Shown here piece by piece: positions 1 through 9,284 of a DNA stretch of 64,000 bases. Source of the DNA: Streptomyces sp. DG2A-72 (GTDB lineage: Bacteria; Actinomycetota; Actinomycetes; Streptomycetales; Streptomycetaceae). Made by a program: the position numbers and the translations under genes. The number at the start of each line of letters is the position of its first letter. The stretch's first letter is position 1. The stretch lies in contig NZ_JASTLC010000001.1 of the NCBI RefSeq assembly GCF_030499575.1, forward strand, positions 7,278,001-7,342,000, in the 5' to 3' direction. Below the pieces are notes generated by a model that worked only from the letters and a program-made list of their open reading frames with translations, ran no database searches and was not told where the DNA came from.

Positions 1-680
1 AGATCCTCCAGGTCGACGGCAACTTCGACGACTGCTTGACGCTCGCTCGAGCCCTGAGCGAGAACTACCCGGTGGCGCTGGTCAATTCGGTCAACCCGGT
101 ACGGATCGAGGGGCAGAAGACGGCCGCGTTCGAGATTGTGGACATGCTGGGCGACGCCCCTGATATTCACGTCCTCCCAGTGGGCAACGCGGGCAACATC
201 ACCGCGTACTGGAAGGGCTACAGGGAGTACGCGGCCGACGGTGTCTCGAAGCAGACCCCGCGCATGTGGGGTTTCCAGGCCTCCGGGTCCGCGCCCATCG
301 TGCGCGGCGAGATCGTCAAGGACCCCTCGACCATCGCCACCGCGATCCGTATCGGCAACCCCGCGTCCTGGCAGTACGCCCTGGCCGCGCGGGACGAGTC
401 GGGCGGGTTCATCGACGAGGTGACGGACCGTGAAATCCTGCGCGCCTACCGGCTGTTGGCAGCTCAGGAGGGCGTTTTCGTCGAGCCCGCCTCGGCCGCG
501 TCCGTGGCCGGCCTGCTGAAGGCGGCCGAGCAGGGCAAGGTCGACCCGGGGCAGACGATCGTCTGCACGGTCACCGGCAACGGCCTGAAGGACCCCGACT
601 GGGCCGTCGCCGGCGCCCCGCAGCCCGTCACCGTCCCGGTCGACGCGGCGACGGCGGCCGAGCGTCTCGGTCTCGCCTGA
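1..680 (+). CDS. thrC: Threonine synthase, C-terminal part (5' end outside window)
   Basis: PLP enzyme that converts O-phosphohomoserine to threonine, the last step of threonine synthesis in the cytoplasm. The window opens inside the gene; the reading frame starts at base 3 and about 225 codons remain. Visible family stretches are [18 protein letters not shown], the glycine-rich phosphate-binding stretch [27 protein letters not shown] and [11 protein letters not shown] near the end, all typical of bacterial threonine synthase. The next gene, on the same strand after 283 bases, is homoserine kinase, which makes its substrate, so the pair is consistent with the hom-thrC-thrB arrangement of actinomycetes. 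Nothing looks damaged. Confidence 0.96.
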   Translation, partial: ILQVDGNFDDCLTLARALSENYPVALVNSVNPVRIEGQKTAAFEIVDMLGDAPDIHVLPVGNAGNITAYWKGYREYAADGVSKQTPRMWGFQASGSAPIVRGEIVKDPSTIATAIRIGNPASWQYALAARDESGGFIDEVTDREILRAYRLLAAQEGVFVEPASAASVAGLLKAAEQGKVDPGQTIVCTVTGNGLKDPDWAVAGAPQPVTVPVDAATAAERLGLA

Positions 681-963
681 TCAGCGGCCCGGAGGGGTAA
701 CCCGACAGGGGGTGCACAAGGGGCTTACGACACGCATCGTGCGCCTCCTGTGCGCCCTATGTCGCCACAGAACCTTCCTTCGATAGGCTGTACTGAACCC
801 GCCTGCCGCATATGCCGCCCATCGGCACGGTGCCGCGCCGTCTCCGTGGCCCGACAGCGGCGTCGGAAGCGTCCGTCCGTCAGGCCGGGAGCAGCCCGCA
901 GGGTTCCTCGTACGTCATCGAATGTCTTCGACAATCACGCAGCTCAAGGAGAGTCATCGAGCG

Positions 964-1881
964 ATGGCCGGTCCAGCCTTCCGCGCCGCCGCCGTGAGGG
1001 TGCGCGTCCCCGCCACCAGCGCCAACCTCGGCCCGGGCTTCGATGCCTTCGGCCTGTCGCTGGGGCTCTACGACGACGTCGTCGTCCGGGTGGCCGACTC
1101 CGGGCTGCACATCGACATCGCGGGTGAGGGCAGCGAGACACTCCCGCGTGACGAAAGCCACCTTCTCGTACGGTCCCTGCGCACCGCCTTCGATCTGCTC
1201 GGCGGGCAGCCGCGCGGCCTGGAGATCGTCTGCGCCAACCGCATTCCGCACGGCCGTGGCCTGGGCTCCTCGTCGGCCGCCATCTGCGCCGGCATCGTCG
1301 CGGCACGCGCCGTGACCATAGGCGGGGACTCCAAGCTCGACGACCCGGCCCTCCTGGAGCTCGCCACCGAGATCGAGGGCCACCCCGACAATGTGGCCGC
1401 CTGTCTGCTCGGCGGATTCACGCTCTCCTGGATGGAGGCGGGATCCGCGCGCGCGATCAGGATGGAGCCCGCCGATTCCATCGTTCCGGTGGTTTTCGTG
1501 CCCGGTAAGCCGGTCCTCACCGAGACCGCGCGCGGTCTGCTCCCGCGCGCCGTGCCGCACGTCGACGCCGCCACCAACGCGGGCCGAGCGGCCCTGCTCG
1601 TCGAGGCCCTGACCAGGCGCCCCGAGCTGCTGCTGCCCGCCACCGAGGACCGCCTCCACCAGGAGTACCGCGCACCGGCCATGCCGGAGAGCGCGGCGCT
1701 GGTGGAGCGGCTGCGGGCCGATGGGATCCCCGCGGTGATCTCCGGAGCGGGCCCCACCGTGCTGGCGCTGGCCGATGACGACAGCGCCGACAAGGTGGCC
1801 GATCTGGCAGGCGAGGGCTGGGCCGCGAACCGGCTGGAGCTCGACGCCCAGGGAGCGAGCGTGCTGCCGCTTGCGACCTGA
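964..1881 (+). CDS. thrB: Homoserine kinase
   Basis: Phosphorylates homoserine with ATP to give O-phosphohomoserine, feeding threonine synthase just upstream. It is a GHMP-family kinase: the N-terminal VRVPATSANLGPGFDAFG stretch and the ATP-binding GRGLGSSSAAI loop (about residues 97-107) are intact, and ISGAGPTVLAL near the C-terminus is the third family motif. I chose the ATG at 964 (305 residues) because AAGGAGAG at 946-953 is well placed for it; an in-frame ATG at 922 would add 14 residues but has no ribosome-binding site. The 283 bases before it hold no gene and probably carry its own promoter. Confidence 0.96.
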   Translation: MAGPAFRAAAVRVRVPATSANLGPGFDAFGLSLGLYDDVVVRVADSGLHIDIAGEGSETLPRDESHLLVRSLRTAFDLLGGQPRGLEIVCANRIPHGRGLGSSSAAICAGIVAARAVTIGGDSKLDDPALLELATEIEGHPDNVAACLLGGFTLSWMEAGSARAIRMEPADSIVPVVFVPGKPVLTETARGLLPRAVPHVDAATNAGRAALLVEALTRRPELLLPATEDRLHQEYRAPAMPESAALVERLRADGIPAVISGAGPTVLALADDDSADKVADLAGEGWAANRLELDAQGASVLPLAT

Positions 1882-2286
1882 CACACGGTTGCCGGATTTC
1901 GAGAGGGGGAATGTTTGTTGGATCCGGTAGTGTTAACCTCAAGTCTGCACCCGACCCCACCATGGCGAGGTGCTTCGTGTCCCCGTCCGGGACAGACATC
2001 CTTCCGGGAGCCTCCCAAGCCGCACTGTGTTCCGTACGGCGTACGCGGGCCGTACCTCGTACGCGGGCACTGAGCGACTGGCCGGGCACGCTCCGGAATA
2101 GGTGCGACCAAGCCTTGTGACACCGACACTCAGTGCCACAGCTCCGGGAAGCGCCATCACCCATTTCCTCCGCCTCTTTGGCGGACCACCGCCCCGGCAC
2201 GGTCCACACAGCAAGGACCGAAGCCGGACAGCACAACCGGTCGCCGAGCCAGACAGGCCGACGTCCGCTCCAGGGAAGGACCCTTC
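1882..2286 (+). promoter_or_regulatory. Long untranslated leader / promoter region of rho
   Basis: These 405 bases separate thrB from rho. An A/T-richer patch with TTGTTG and GTGTTAACC near 1915-1940 is the most promoter-like segment, followed by a small GTCCC/GGGAC hairpin near 1979-1993 and repeated CGTACGCGGG words near 2038-2070. A short frame from an ATG at 1962 can be read to 2120, but it has no good ribosome-binding site and no recognisable product, so I do not call it. Rho autoregulates through its leader in other bacteria; a similar role here is inference. Confidence 0.45.
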
Positions 2287-4299
2287 GTGAGCGACACCAC
2301 CGATCTGATGGGCGCACGTGTCGAGGAGACCGCTGCCGCGCCCGCCACGGACGCCTCCGCGCCTGCCACCGGTGCCGGCTCCCGGCGGCGCCGCGGTACC
2401 GGCCTCGAGGGCATGGTGCTGGCCGAGCTGCAGCAGGTCGCATCCGGCCTCGGTATCAGGGGCACAGGGCGCATGCGCAAGAGCCAGCTGATCGAGGTCA
2501 TCAAGGAGGCGCAGGCGGGTGGGGGTGCCCCGGCCAAGTCCGCCGAGGCAGCCACCGAGACCAAGCCCAAGCGCCGCGCCACCTCGAAGGCGCGTACCGG
2601 CGAGGACTCAGCTCCCGCCGAGAAGGCCGAGAAGAAGGCCGAGAAGAAGGCCGAGGCTCCGGCCGAGAAGGCCGTGGCCCAGCAGCAGATCGAGATTCCC
2701 GGCCAGCCGGCCGGGGGCACCGCCCGCGCCGAAGCCGAGCGCGGGGCAGAGGAAGCCCCCGAGCGCCGCCGTCGCCGTGCCACCGCCGAGGCGGGCAGCC
2801 CCGAGACGGTCGCCGCCGAGGCGAAGAGCGAGCCGAAGGCCGAGACGCCCGCCCCGCAGGCGCAGGGCGACGCCAAGTCCGACGCCGACGGCGGCGAGGG
2901 CCGGCGCCGCGACCGCCGGGACCGCGGCCGTGACCGCGACCGTCGCGGCAAGGGCGACGACCAGCAGGGCCAGGGCGGCCAGCGGCAGCAGGGCCAGCAG
3001 CAGGGCGGCGGCCGTCAGGACCGCCAGCAGCGGGACAACGGCCCTCAGGACGACGACGACTTCGAGGGCGGCCGTCGAGGCCGGCGCGGGCGCTACCGCG
3101 ACCGCCGTGGCCGTCGTGGCCGCGACGAGATGGGCCAGGAGCCGCAGATCACCGAGGACGACGTCCTGATCCCGGTCGCCGGCATCCTGGACATCCTCGA
3201 CAACTACGCCTTCATCCGTACGTCGGGCTACCTGCCGGGTCCCAACGACGTGTACGTCTCCCTCGCCCAGGTCCGCAAGAACGGCCTGCGCAAGGGCGAC
3301 CACGTCACCGGTGCGGTCCGTCAGCCCAAGGACGGCGAGCGCCGCGAGAAGTTCAACGCGCTGGTCCGTCTCGACTCCGTCAACGGCATGGCGCCCGAAT
3401 CCGGGCGCGGCCGACCGGAGTTCAACAAGCTGACGCCGCTGTACCCGCAGGACCGCCTCCGTCTGGAGACGGACCCGGGCATCCTCACCACCCGCATCAT
3501 CGACCTCGTCGCGCCGATCGGTAAGGGCCAGCGCGGTCTGATCGTGGCCCCGCCGAAGACCGGCAAGACCATGATCATGCAGGCGATCGCCAACGCGATC
3601 ACGCACAACAACCCCGAGTGCCACCTGATGGTCGTCCTGGTCGACGAGCGTCCGGAAGAGGTCACCGACATGCAGCGGTCGGTGAAGGGCGAGGTCATCT
3701 CCTCGACCTTCGACCGCCCGGCCGAGGACCACACGACGGTTGCGGAGCTGGCGATCGAGCGGGCCAAGCGGCTCGTCGAGCTCGGCCATGACGTGGTCGT
3801 GCTGCTCGACTCCATCACGCGTCTGGGCCGTGCGTACAACCTGGCTGCGCCGGCTTCCGGTCGCATCCTCTCCGGTGGTGTCGACTCGACCGCGCTGTAC
3901 CCGCCGAAGCGCTTCTTCGGTGCGGCCCGGAACATCGAGGACGGCGGCTCGCTCACCATCCTCGCGACGGCTCTCGTCGACACCGGGTCCCGCATGGACG
4001 AGGTGATCTTCGAGGAGTTCAAGGGCACGGGCAACGCCGAGCTGAAGCTCGACCGGAAGCTCGCGGACAAGAGGATCTTCCCGGCGGTGGACGTGGACGC
4101 GTCCGGCACCCGTAAGGAAGAGATCCTGCTCGCCAACGACGAACTTGCCATCGTCTGGAAGCTGCGGAGGGTGCTGCACGCGCTTGACCAGCAGCAGGCG
4201 GTGGAGCTGCTCCTCGACAAGATGAAGCAGACGAAGTCGAACGCCGAGTTCCTGATGCAGATTCAGAAGACGACGCCGACGCCCGGTAATGGCGACTAG
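2287..4299 (+). CDS. rho: Transcription termination factor Rho (long actinobacterial form)
   Basis: RNA-dependent hexameric ATPase that releases transcripts. At 670 residues it is far longer than the roughly 420-residue E. coli protein. Residues about 38-75 are the N-terminal Rho_N helical domain ([17 protein letters not shown]). Residues about 76-290 are a low-complexity insertion, first Lys/Ala/Glu-rich and then Arg/Gln/Asp/Gly-rich ([17 protein letters not shown] and similar). The cold-shock-like RNA-binding domain follows (about 293-365), then the RecA-like core with Walker A PPKTGKT (422-428) and Walker [11 protein letters not shown] (about 500-508). The GTG start is supported by AAGGA at 2275-2279. 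A strong hairpin terminator lies about 85 bases downstream. Confidence 0.98.
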   Translation: MSDTTDLMGARVEETAAAPATDASAPATGAGSRRRRGTGLEGMVLAELQQVASGLGIRGTGRMRKSQLIEVIKEAQAGGGAPAKSAEAATETKPKRRATSKARTGEDSAPAEKAEKKAEKKAEAPAEKAVAQQQIEIPGQPAGGTARAEAERGAEEAPERRRRRATAEAGSPETVAAEAKSEPKAETPAPQAQGDAKSDADGGEGRRRDRRDRGRDRDRRGKGDDQQGQGGQRQQGQQQGGGRQDRQQRDNGPQDDDDFEGGRRGRRGRYRDRRGRRGRDEMGQEPQITEDDVLIPVAGILDILDNYAFIRTSGYLPGPNDVYVSLAQVRKNGLRKGDHVTGAVRQPKDGERREKFNALVRLDSVNGMAPESGRGRPEFNKLTPLYPQDRLRLETDPGILTTRIIDLVAPIGKGQRGLIVAPPKTGKTMIMQAIANAITHNNPECHLMVVLVDERPEEVTDMQRSVKGEVISSTFDRPAEDHTTVAELAIERAKRLVELGHDVVVLLDSITRLGRAYNLAAPASGRILSGGVDSTALYPPKRFFGAARNIEDGGSLTILATALVDTGSRMDEVIFEEFKGTGNAELKLDRKLADKRIFPAVDVDASGTRKEEILLANDELAIVWKLRRVLHALDQQQAVELLLDKMKQTKSNAEFLMQIQKTTPTPGNGD

Positions 4300-4342
4300 T
4301 CACTCGGGGCTGTTGGTAGTCCGTCGACTGCCGGCTGTCTGT

Positions 4343-4380
4343 GGTTGATCGCGCAGTTCCCCGCGCCCCTTTGGGGCGCC
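4343..4380 (+). repeat. Dispersed Streptomyces intergenic repeat, copy A
   Basis: The segment contains GCGCAGTTCCCCGCGCCCCT followed by a GGGGCGC arm, so part of it can fold. The same core occurs inverted at 47831-47880, and a shorter relative is at 7638-7703. I recall such words as common between Streptomyces genes; here it sits between the rho stop codon and the rho terminator. Confidence 0.6.
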
Positions 4381-4381
4381 T

Positions 4382-4419
4382 GGGCCGCTCCCTGTTTCCA
4401 GGGAGCGGCCCTTTCTGTT
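4382..4419 (+). terminator. Intrinsic terminator of rho
   Basis: A perfect 13-bp stem, GGGCCGCTCCCTG at 4382-4394 pairing with 4399-4411 across a TTTC loop, is followed by a short T-rich run (TTTCTGTT). It lies between the rho stop and the protease gene. Confidence 0.85.
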
Positions 4420-4502
4420 GCCCTGGCTCGGTGTACGATCACGCGGCTCGGACTGTTTTTCGAATCTGTGGTCCGAACTTCTGATCCCGAGGGGGGACTT
4501 GA

Positions 4503-6293
4503 GTGGGTACATCCATGTCTGGGGGCGGTCGGCACAGACGCCGGTTGCGGATCGCTCTTCCGATCACGGCGGCCGGTGTGGCCGCGGCCGTTGCTGCTGC
4601 GCTGCTGAGTACGTCGGCCGGTGCCGCCACCGCGCTTCCGGAGCCGAGGAAGAAGCCCGCCATCAAGACGGTGCCGCTCGCCGAGCTGGAGAAGCGGGTC
4701 GCCGGTGCGGTCGCGGGTGACGACGCCGCGGGGGAGACGACCAGCAAGTCGTCGCTGAGCGCCGGCACCAGCAGCGGCACCATCGACGCGAAGATCATCG
4801 GCGGGTCCACCACGACGATCACCTCGGCGCCGTGGATGGCCCAGCTCTGGTACTCCGACGAGGCCAACGACCTCGGCTTCTTCTGCGGCGGCGCCGTCGT
4901 CGCGCCGACGAAGATCCTGACCGCCGCGCACTGCGTCAAGGGCTACAACTGGGCCGCCCACGGTGCGGTGGTGACCGGGACCTCGACGATGCCCGACGAC
5001 TCGGGCAACACCAACGGCACGGTCTCGCAGCCGCTGCGCCAGTGGAGCCACGCGTCGTACAGCGCACGGACCATCGACAACGACATCGCGGTCATCACCC
5101 TGGCGACGCCGGTCAAGGCGACGCCGATCCGCATGACGACGTCCGCTGACACCGCCTCGTACGCCGCCGGGACCAGTGCCAAGGTCTACGGCTGGGGTCG
5201 TACGAGCTCCACCACCCAGGACGTCTCCGACACTCTGAAGACGGCCACGCTGCCGATCCAGTCGGACACGACCTGTGCCAACTACTACGGCGCCGACTTC
5301 GTCAAGGGCCACATGGTCTGCGCGGGCAAGCCCGCAAGCGGCAGCGACAGCGGTACGACGTCCGCCTGCAACGGCGACTCCGGTGGCCCGCTCGTCGTCA
5401 ACAACCGCATCGTGGGTGTCGTGTCCTGGGGTGTCGTGAACTGCGTCGAGAAGGGCGCGTACAGCGTCTTCTCGAAGGTGAAGACGTATGTCGGTGCCGC
5501 CTACCCGCAGGTCGACGACGCCAACATGAGCCACACCGACGGCAGGGCCGACCTCTTCGTGCGCAACGCGTCCACGAAGACGGGCTACGAGAAGGACTCC
5601 AAGGGCACGTCGTTCGGCGCCCGGCAGAGCCTGGGCAACTGGAGCGGCGTCAACACCGTCCTGCAGACCGACCTCGACCGGGACGGCGTCCAGGACTTCG
5701 TGTACCGCGTCGCCTCCACCGGTGACGTCTACTGGATGCACTACGTGCGCTCCACGGAGACCTGGACCGAGAAGCAGATCTTCGACAACTGGAAGACCCG
5801 CACCCGGATCGTCACCCCCGGTGACCTGACCGGCGACTATCTGCCCGACCTGCTGTCCGTGGACTCCGGCGGCAAGCTGTGGCTCTACCCGGGCAAGGGC
5901 AACGGCTCCTTCTCGGCCCGTACACAGGTCGGCTCGGGCACGGGCTGGAACCAGTACAACAGCATGCGCGGCAAGGGTGACTTCAACGCCGACGGCAAGG
6001 CCGACGTGATCGTGCGCAACCGGAGCACCGGCGCCGTCTACCTGTACAAGGGAACCGGCAACGCCTCGAGCCCCTTCTTGGCCCGGGTCAAGGTGCGCAC
6101 CTGGAGCAACACGACGTACAACGCCTTCGACGCCATCGGTGACGTCAACGGCGACAGCAAGGCCGACTTCCTGGCCCGTACGCCCGGCGGCACGCTCTAT
6201 CTGTACAAGGGCACCGGAAAGGCCACGAGCGAGATCTTTGCCACAAGGGTCTCGGTCGGGACGGACTTCAAGCAGTACGACATCTTCGGCTGA
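4503..6293 (+). CDS. Secreted trypsin-like serine protease with C-terminal FG-GAP/VCBS repeats
   Basis: The protein has 596 residues: an N-terminal signal sequence with an Arg-rich start (RHRRRLR) and a hydrophobic Ala/Val core ending near SAGA, and a pro-region to about residue 97. A chymotrypsin-fold S1 domain follows, starting IIGG and carrying the triad motifs LTAAHC (His), DNDIAVI (Asp) and NGDSGGPLV (Ser). After about residue 345 there are repeated blade-like units containing D-x-D-x-D calcium-type loops (TDLDRDGVQDFV, GDFNADGKADVIV, GDVNGDSKADFLA), as in FG-GAP propellers. The GTG start follows a GAGGGGGG ribosome-binding site; an ATG 12 bases downstream is possible. The substrate is unknown; the propeller probably binds a surface or polymer. 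A 17-bp hairpin terminator follows the gene. Confidence 0.9.
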   Translation: MGTSMSGGGRHRRRLRIALPITAAGVAAAVAAALLSTSAGAATALPEPRKKPAIKTVPLAELEKRVAGAVAGDDAAGETTSKSSLSAGTSSGTIDAKIIGGSTTTITSAPWMAQLWYSDEANDLGFFCGGAVVAPTKILTAAHCVKGYNWAAHGAVVTGTSTMPDDSGNTNGTVSQPLRQWSHASYSARTIDNDIAVITLATPVKATPIRMTTSADTASYAAGTSAKVYGWGRTSSTTQDVSDTLKTATLPIQSDTTCANYYGADFVKGHMVCAGKPASGSDSGTTSACNGDSGGPLVVNNRIVGVVSWGVVNCVEKGAYSVFSKVKTYVGAAYPQVDDANMSHTDGRADLFVRNASTKTGYEKDSKGTSFGARQSLGNWSGVNTVLQTDLDRDGVQDFVYRVASTGDVYWMHYVRSTETWTEKQIFDNWKTRTRIVTPGDLTGDYLPDLLSVDSGGKLWLYPGKGNGSFSARTQVGSGTGWNQYNSMRGKGDFNADGKADVIVRNRSTGAVYLYKGTGNASSPFLARVKVRTWSNTTYNAFDAIGDVNGDSKADFLARTPGGTLYLYKGTGKATSEIFATRVSVGTDFKQYDIFG

Positions 6294-6332
6294 AACAGCA
6301 GGTGAACGGGGTGCGTCCAGCACCACACGCCA

Positions 6333-6375
6333 CGCACTGTGCCCACCGCCCCACGCGGTGGGCACAGTGCGTTGT
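6333..6375 (+). terminator. Terminator after the secreted protease gene
   Basis: A perfect 17-bp stem, with arms 6333-6349 (CGCACTGTGCCCACCGC) and 6355-6371 and loop CCCAC, is followed by TTGT. It lies in the 205-base gap before the LCP gene. Confidence 0.8.
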
Positions 6376-6498
6376 GCAACCCTTTCCCGGGTTTCCCCGT
6401 CTGACCGGTCGGGGCGAAGATGGAGCGATACATGTCGCTTCGCCCGGGCCTGACCCTGAACGCGAGGGGTAACCGACCCGACGAGAACCGAGGAGCAC

Positions 6499-7638
6499 AT
6501 GTCTGCCGAGAGCACACCGGACCCCGGCATACCGGGGGAGTCCGGGACCACGGGCCCGCGCCACCGCGCCAAGGGCCGCCGCCGCAAGCCTCGCGGCAAC
6601 CGCCGCAAGGGACTGCTCGTCACGGCCTGGGTGGCCGGGGGCATCGTGGTGCTGGGCGGCACCGGCGTCGGGTACGTGTACTTCAAGCTCAACGGCAACC
6701 TCAAGAGCGTCGACATCGACCAGGCCCTCGGCACCAACCGGCCCACCAAGGTCGACAACGGCTCCGAGAACATCCTCGTCCTGGGCTCCGACACCCGCTC
6801 CGGCTCCAACCAGAAGCTCGGCGGCGGTGCCGACGACGGCAGCGCCCGCTCCGACACCGCGATGATCGTGCACGTCTACAAGGGCCACAAGAAGGCCAGC
6901 GTGGTGTCCATCCCGCGTGACACCCTCATCGACCGTCCCGAGTGCACCGACACCAACGGCGACACCCACGACGCCGCGACCGACGTCATGTTCAACTCGG
7001 CGTACACCACCGGCGGCGCGGCCTGCGCGGTGAAGACCGTCGAGTCGCTCACCGACCTGCGCATGGACCACTACCTCGAGGTCGACTTCAGCGGCTTCCA
7101 GAAGCTCATCGACGAGCTCGGCGGCGTCAAGGTGACCACCAGCCGGGCCATCAACGACCCCGACAGCCACCTGGACCTCAAGGCCGGCACCCACAAGCTC
7201 ACCGGCGAGCAGGCACTCGGCCTGGTCCGCACCCGGCACGGCGTCGGCGACGGCTCCGACCTCGGCCGGATCCAGCTCCAGCAGGCCTTCGTCAAGGCGC
7301 TCGTCGAGCAGGTCAAGGACGTCGGCCTCTTCACCAACCCGAAGAAGCTGTACGACCTCGCCGACACCGCCACCAAGGCCGTCACCACAGACTCCGACCT
7401 GGGCTCGGTCAACTCCCTCATGTCGTTCGCCAATGGCCTCAAGGGCATCAGCGCGAAGAACATGAACATGGTCACGATGCCGGTCCAGTACGACGCCGCC
7501 GACGCCAACCGCGTCCTCGTCGACGACACCAAGGCCCAGCAGGTCTGGACGGCCCTGAAGAACGACAAGCCGATCCCGAAGTCGGCGACGAAGGGTACGG
7601 CGACCGGTCAGGCCAACGGTGTGGTCAGCGCCGGTTAG
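6499..7638 (+). CDS. LytR-CpsA-Psr (LCP) family cell-wall glycopolymer ligase
   Basis: LCP enzymes sit on the outer face of the membrane and transfer undecaprenyl-linked glycopolymers onto peptidoglycan. The 379-residue protein has a basic, Pro/Gly-rich cytoplasmic tail (residues 1-36), one membrane helix (about 37-60) and an extracellular LCP domain. Family signatures visible are VLGSDTRSG, RSDTAMIVHV, SIPRDTLID and the Arg-rich VRTRHGVGDGSDLGRIQLQ segment that binds the lipid pyrophosphate. ATG start with GAGGAG just upstream. It stands alone between two terminators/repeat elements, so it is probably its own transcription unit. Which glycopolymer it attaches cannot be read from the sequence. 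Confidence 0.92.
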   Translation: MSAESTPDPGIPGESGTTGPRHRAKGRRRKPRGNRRKGLLVTAWVAGGIVVLGGTGVGYVYFKLNGNLKSVDIDQALGTNRPTKVDNGSENILVLGSDTRSGSNQKLGGGADDGSARSDTAMIVHVYKGHKKASVVSIPRDTLIDRPECTDTNGDTHDAATDVMFNSAYTTGGAACAVKTVESLTDLRMDHYLEVDFSGFQKLIDELGGVKVTTSRAINDPDSHLDLKAGTHKLTGEQALGLVRTRHGVGDGSDLGRIQLQQAFVKALVEQVKDVGLFTNPKKLYDLADTATKAVTTDSDLGSVNSLMSFANGLKGISAKNMNMVTMPVQYDAADANRVLVDDTKAQQVWTALKNDKPIPKSATKGTATGQANGVVSAG

Positions 7639-7703
7639 GGGCGCGGGGCTGTATCAATTTGCGGCTCCGCCGCGTGGGCGCGCTCAGCCCCCACCGACCC
7701 GCA
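7638..7703 (-). repeat. Dispersed Streptomyces intergenic repeat, variant copy C
   Basis: The element begins immediately at the LCP stop codon. It contains GGGGCGCGGGGCTGTATCAA, then a GCGGC-TCC-GCCGC hairpin, and ends in GACCCGCA. The GGGGCGCGGGG core is shared with the copies near 4343 and 47831. Confidence 0.5.
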
Positions 7704-7730
7704 GGGAATAGACGACACCCACCCCCCGTT
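7704..7730 (+). promoter_or_regulatory. SigR-type promoter of rpmE
   Basis: GGGAAT at 7704-7709 is separated by exactly 18 bases from GTT at 7728-7730, matching the published SigR consensus (GGGAAT-N18-GTT) of the thiol-oxidative stress sigma factor. From established work I recall rpmE as a SigR target in S. coelicolor. The start codon of rpmE lies 104 bases downstream. Confidence 0.75.
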
Positions 7731-7834
7731 TTGGGGGATGGCCCCAGTCCTGGCAGACTGGTACGTCGGCCCCGGTTCACGCCTCCGCACCCCGCGGCTG
7801 CGACCCGGCGCCCTCCCGAAACTAGGAGACACCC

Positions 7835-8056
7835 TTGAAGCGCGACATCCACCCCGAGTACGTCGAGACGCAGGTCAGCTGCACCTGTGGCGCGTCGTTC
7901 ACCACTCGCAGCACGATCTCCAGCGGTTCCATCCGCGCCGAGGTCTGCTCCGAGTGCCACCCGTTCTACACGGGCAAGCAGAAGATCCTCGACACCGGTG
8001 GCCGTGTGGCCCGCTTCGAGGCCCGCTTCGGCAAGGCTGCCGGCTCCAAGAAGTAG
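7835..8056 (+). CDS. rpmE: 50S ribosomal protein L31, zinc-binding (C+) form
   Basis: Small ribosomal protein of the inter-subunit bridge region. The 73-residue sequence has Cys16 and Cys18 (VSCTCGA) and the CSECHPF motif with Cys37 and Cys40, the four-Cys zinc set of the C+ type. Streptomyces usually also have a zinc-free paralogue elsewhere for zinc limitation. A near-consensus SigR promoter precedes it, so transcription should rise under disulphide stress, which fits a protein with redox-sensitive Cys ligands. RBS AGGAG lies before the ATG; a T-tailed hairpin follows directly. Confidence 0.97.
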   Translation: MKRDIHPEYVETQVSCTCGASFTTRSTISSGSIRAEVCSECHPFYTGKQKILDTGGRVARFEARFGKAAGSKK

Positions 8057-8068
8057 CGAGCCCCATTT

Positions 8069-8118
8069 CGCCGGTCCACGGCCGCGCCCCTCTTCGGCGC
8101 GCCGGGACCGGCGTTTTT
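8069..8118 (+). terminator. Terminator of rpmE
   Basis: CGCCGGTCC at 8069-8077 pairs with GGACCGGCG at 8105-8113, with a further GC-rich inner stem, followed by TTTTT at 8114-8118. It lies between rpmE and prfA. Confidence 0.75.
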
Positions 8119-8161
8119 GGTCGTCCGCCCTTCACCCACGTACGTACAACAGGAGCCAGAG

Positions 8162-9238
8162 ATGTTCGAGGCCGTCGAGGAGCTCATCGCCGAGCACGCC
8201 GACCTGGAGAAGAAGCTCGCCGACCCGTCGGTCCACGCCGACCAGGCCAACGCGCGCAAGCTGAACAAGCGCTACGCCGAGCTCACCCCGATCGTCGCCA
8301 CGTACCGCTCCTGGAAGCAGATGGGCGGCGACATCGAGACGGCCCGTGAACTCGGCGCCGACGACCCGGAGTTCGCCGCCGAGGTGAAGGAGCTGGAGAA
8401 GCAGCGTGAGGAGCTGACGGAGAAGCTGCGGCTGCTCCTCGTTCCGCGCGACCCCAGCGACGACAAGGACGTGATCCTCGAGATCAAGGCGGGCGCGGGC
8501 GGTGACGAGTCCGCTCTGTTCGCCGGTGACCTGCTGCGGATGTATCTGCGGTACGCCGAGCGGATCGGTTGGAAGACCGAGATCATCGACGCCACCGAGT
8601 CCGAGCTGGGCGGCTACAAGGACGTCCAGGTCGCCGTGAAGACCAAGGGCGGCCAGGGCGCCACCGAGCCGGGTCAGGGTGTCTGGGCGCGGCTGAAGTA
8701 CGAGGGCGGCGTGCACCGCGTACAGCGTGTGCCGGCCACCGAGTCCCAGGGCCGTATCCACACCTCCGCGGCCGGTGTGCTGGTGACGCCCGAGGCCGAA
8801 GAGGTCGACGTCGAGATCAACCCGAACGACCTCCGGATCGACGTCTACCGCTCCTCCGGACCCGGCGGACAGTCCGTCAACACGACCGACTCCGCCGTGC
8901 GCATCACGCACATTCCCACCGGAGTGGTCGCCTCCTGCCAGAACGAGAAGAGCCAGCTGCAGAACAAGGAGCAGGCACTGCGTATCCTGCGCTCCAGGCT
9001 GCTCGCCGCGGCGCAGGAGGAGGCGGAGAAGGAGGCCGCCGACGCCCGCCGCAGCCAGGTCCGCACCGTCGACCGCTCCGAGAAGATCCGTACGTACAAC
9101 TTCCCGGAGAATCGCATCTCGGACCACCGCGTCGGATTCAAGGCGTACAACCTGGACCAGGTCCTGGACGGCGAACTCGACGCGGTGATCCAGGCCTGCG
9201 TCGACGCGGACTCGGCCGCCAAGCTCGCAGCCGCGTAG
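8162..9238 (+). CDS. prfA: Peptide chain release factor 1
   Basis: Class I release factor reading UAA and UAG and triggering peptidyl-tRNA hydrolysis on the ribosome. The 358-residue protein carries the codon-recognition tripeptide PAT (residues 191-193), which distinguishes RF1 from RF2, and the catalytic GGQ at 235-237 inside [11 protein letters not shown] chose the ATG at 8162, preceded by CAGGAGCC, over an upstream in-frame ATG at 8117 inside the rpmE terminator. The next gene, prmC, encodes the methyltransferase that modifies this GGQ glutamine, 46 bases downstream, so the two are very likely co-transcribed. Confidence 0.97.
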   Translation: MFEAVEELIAEHADLEKKLADPSVHADQANARKLNKRYAELTPIVATYRSWKQMGGDIETARELGADDPEFAAEVKELEKQREELTEKLRLLLVPRDPSDDKDVILEIKAGAGGDESALFAGDLLRMYLRYAERIGWKTEIIDATESELGGYKDVQVAVKTKGGQGATEPGQGVWARLKYEGGVHRVQRVPATESQGRIHTSAAGVLVTPEAEEVDVEINPNDLRIDVYRSSGPGGQSVNTTDSAVRITHIPTGVVASCQNEKSQLQNKEQALRILRSRLLAAAQEEAEKEAADARRSQVRTVDRSEKIRTYNFPENRISDHRVGFKAYNLDQVLDGELDAVIQACVDADSAAKLAAA

Positions 9239-9284
9239 AGCCGTGTAAGGGACGTACGAGAAGGACCAGTACCGGAGGACATGC

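Noticed and set aside
1911..2120. Small open frame in the rho leader
   Set aside because: No ribosome-binding site or recognisable protein; could still be a leader peptide, but unsupported.
4296..6857. 853-codon minus-strand frame opposite the protease and LCP genes
   Set aside because: Spans a strong terminator and two recognised genes; composition is typical antisense.
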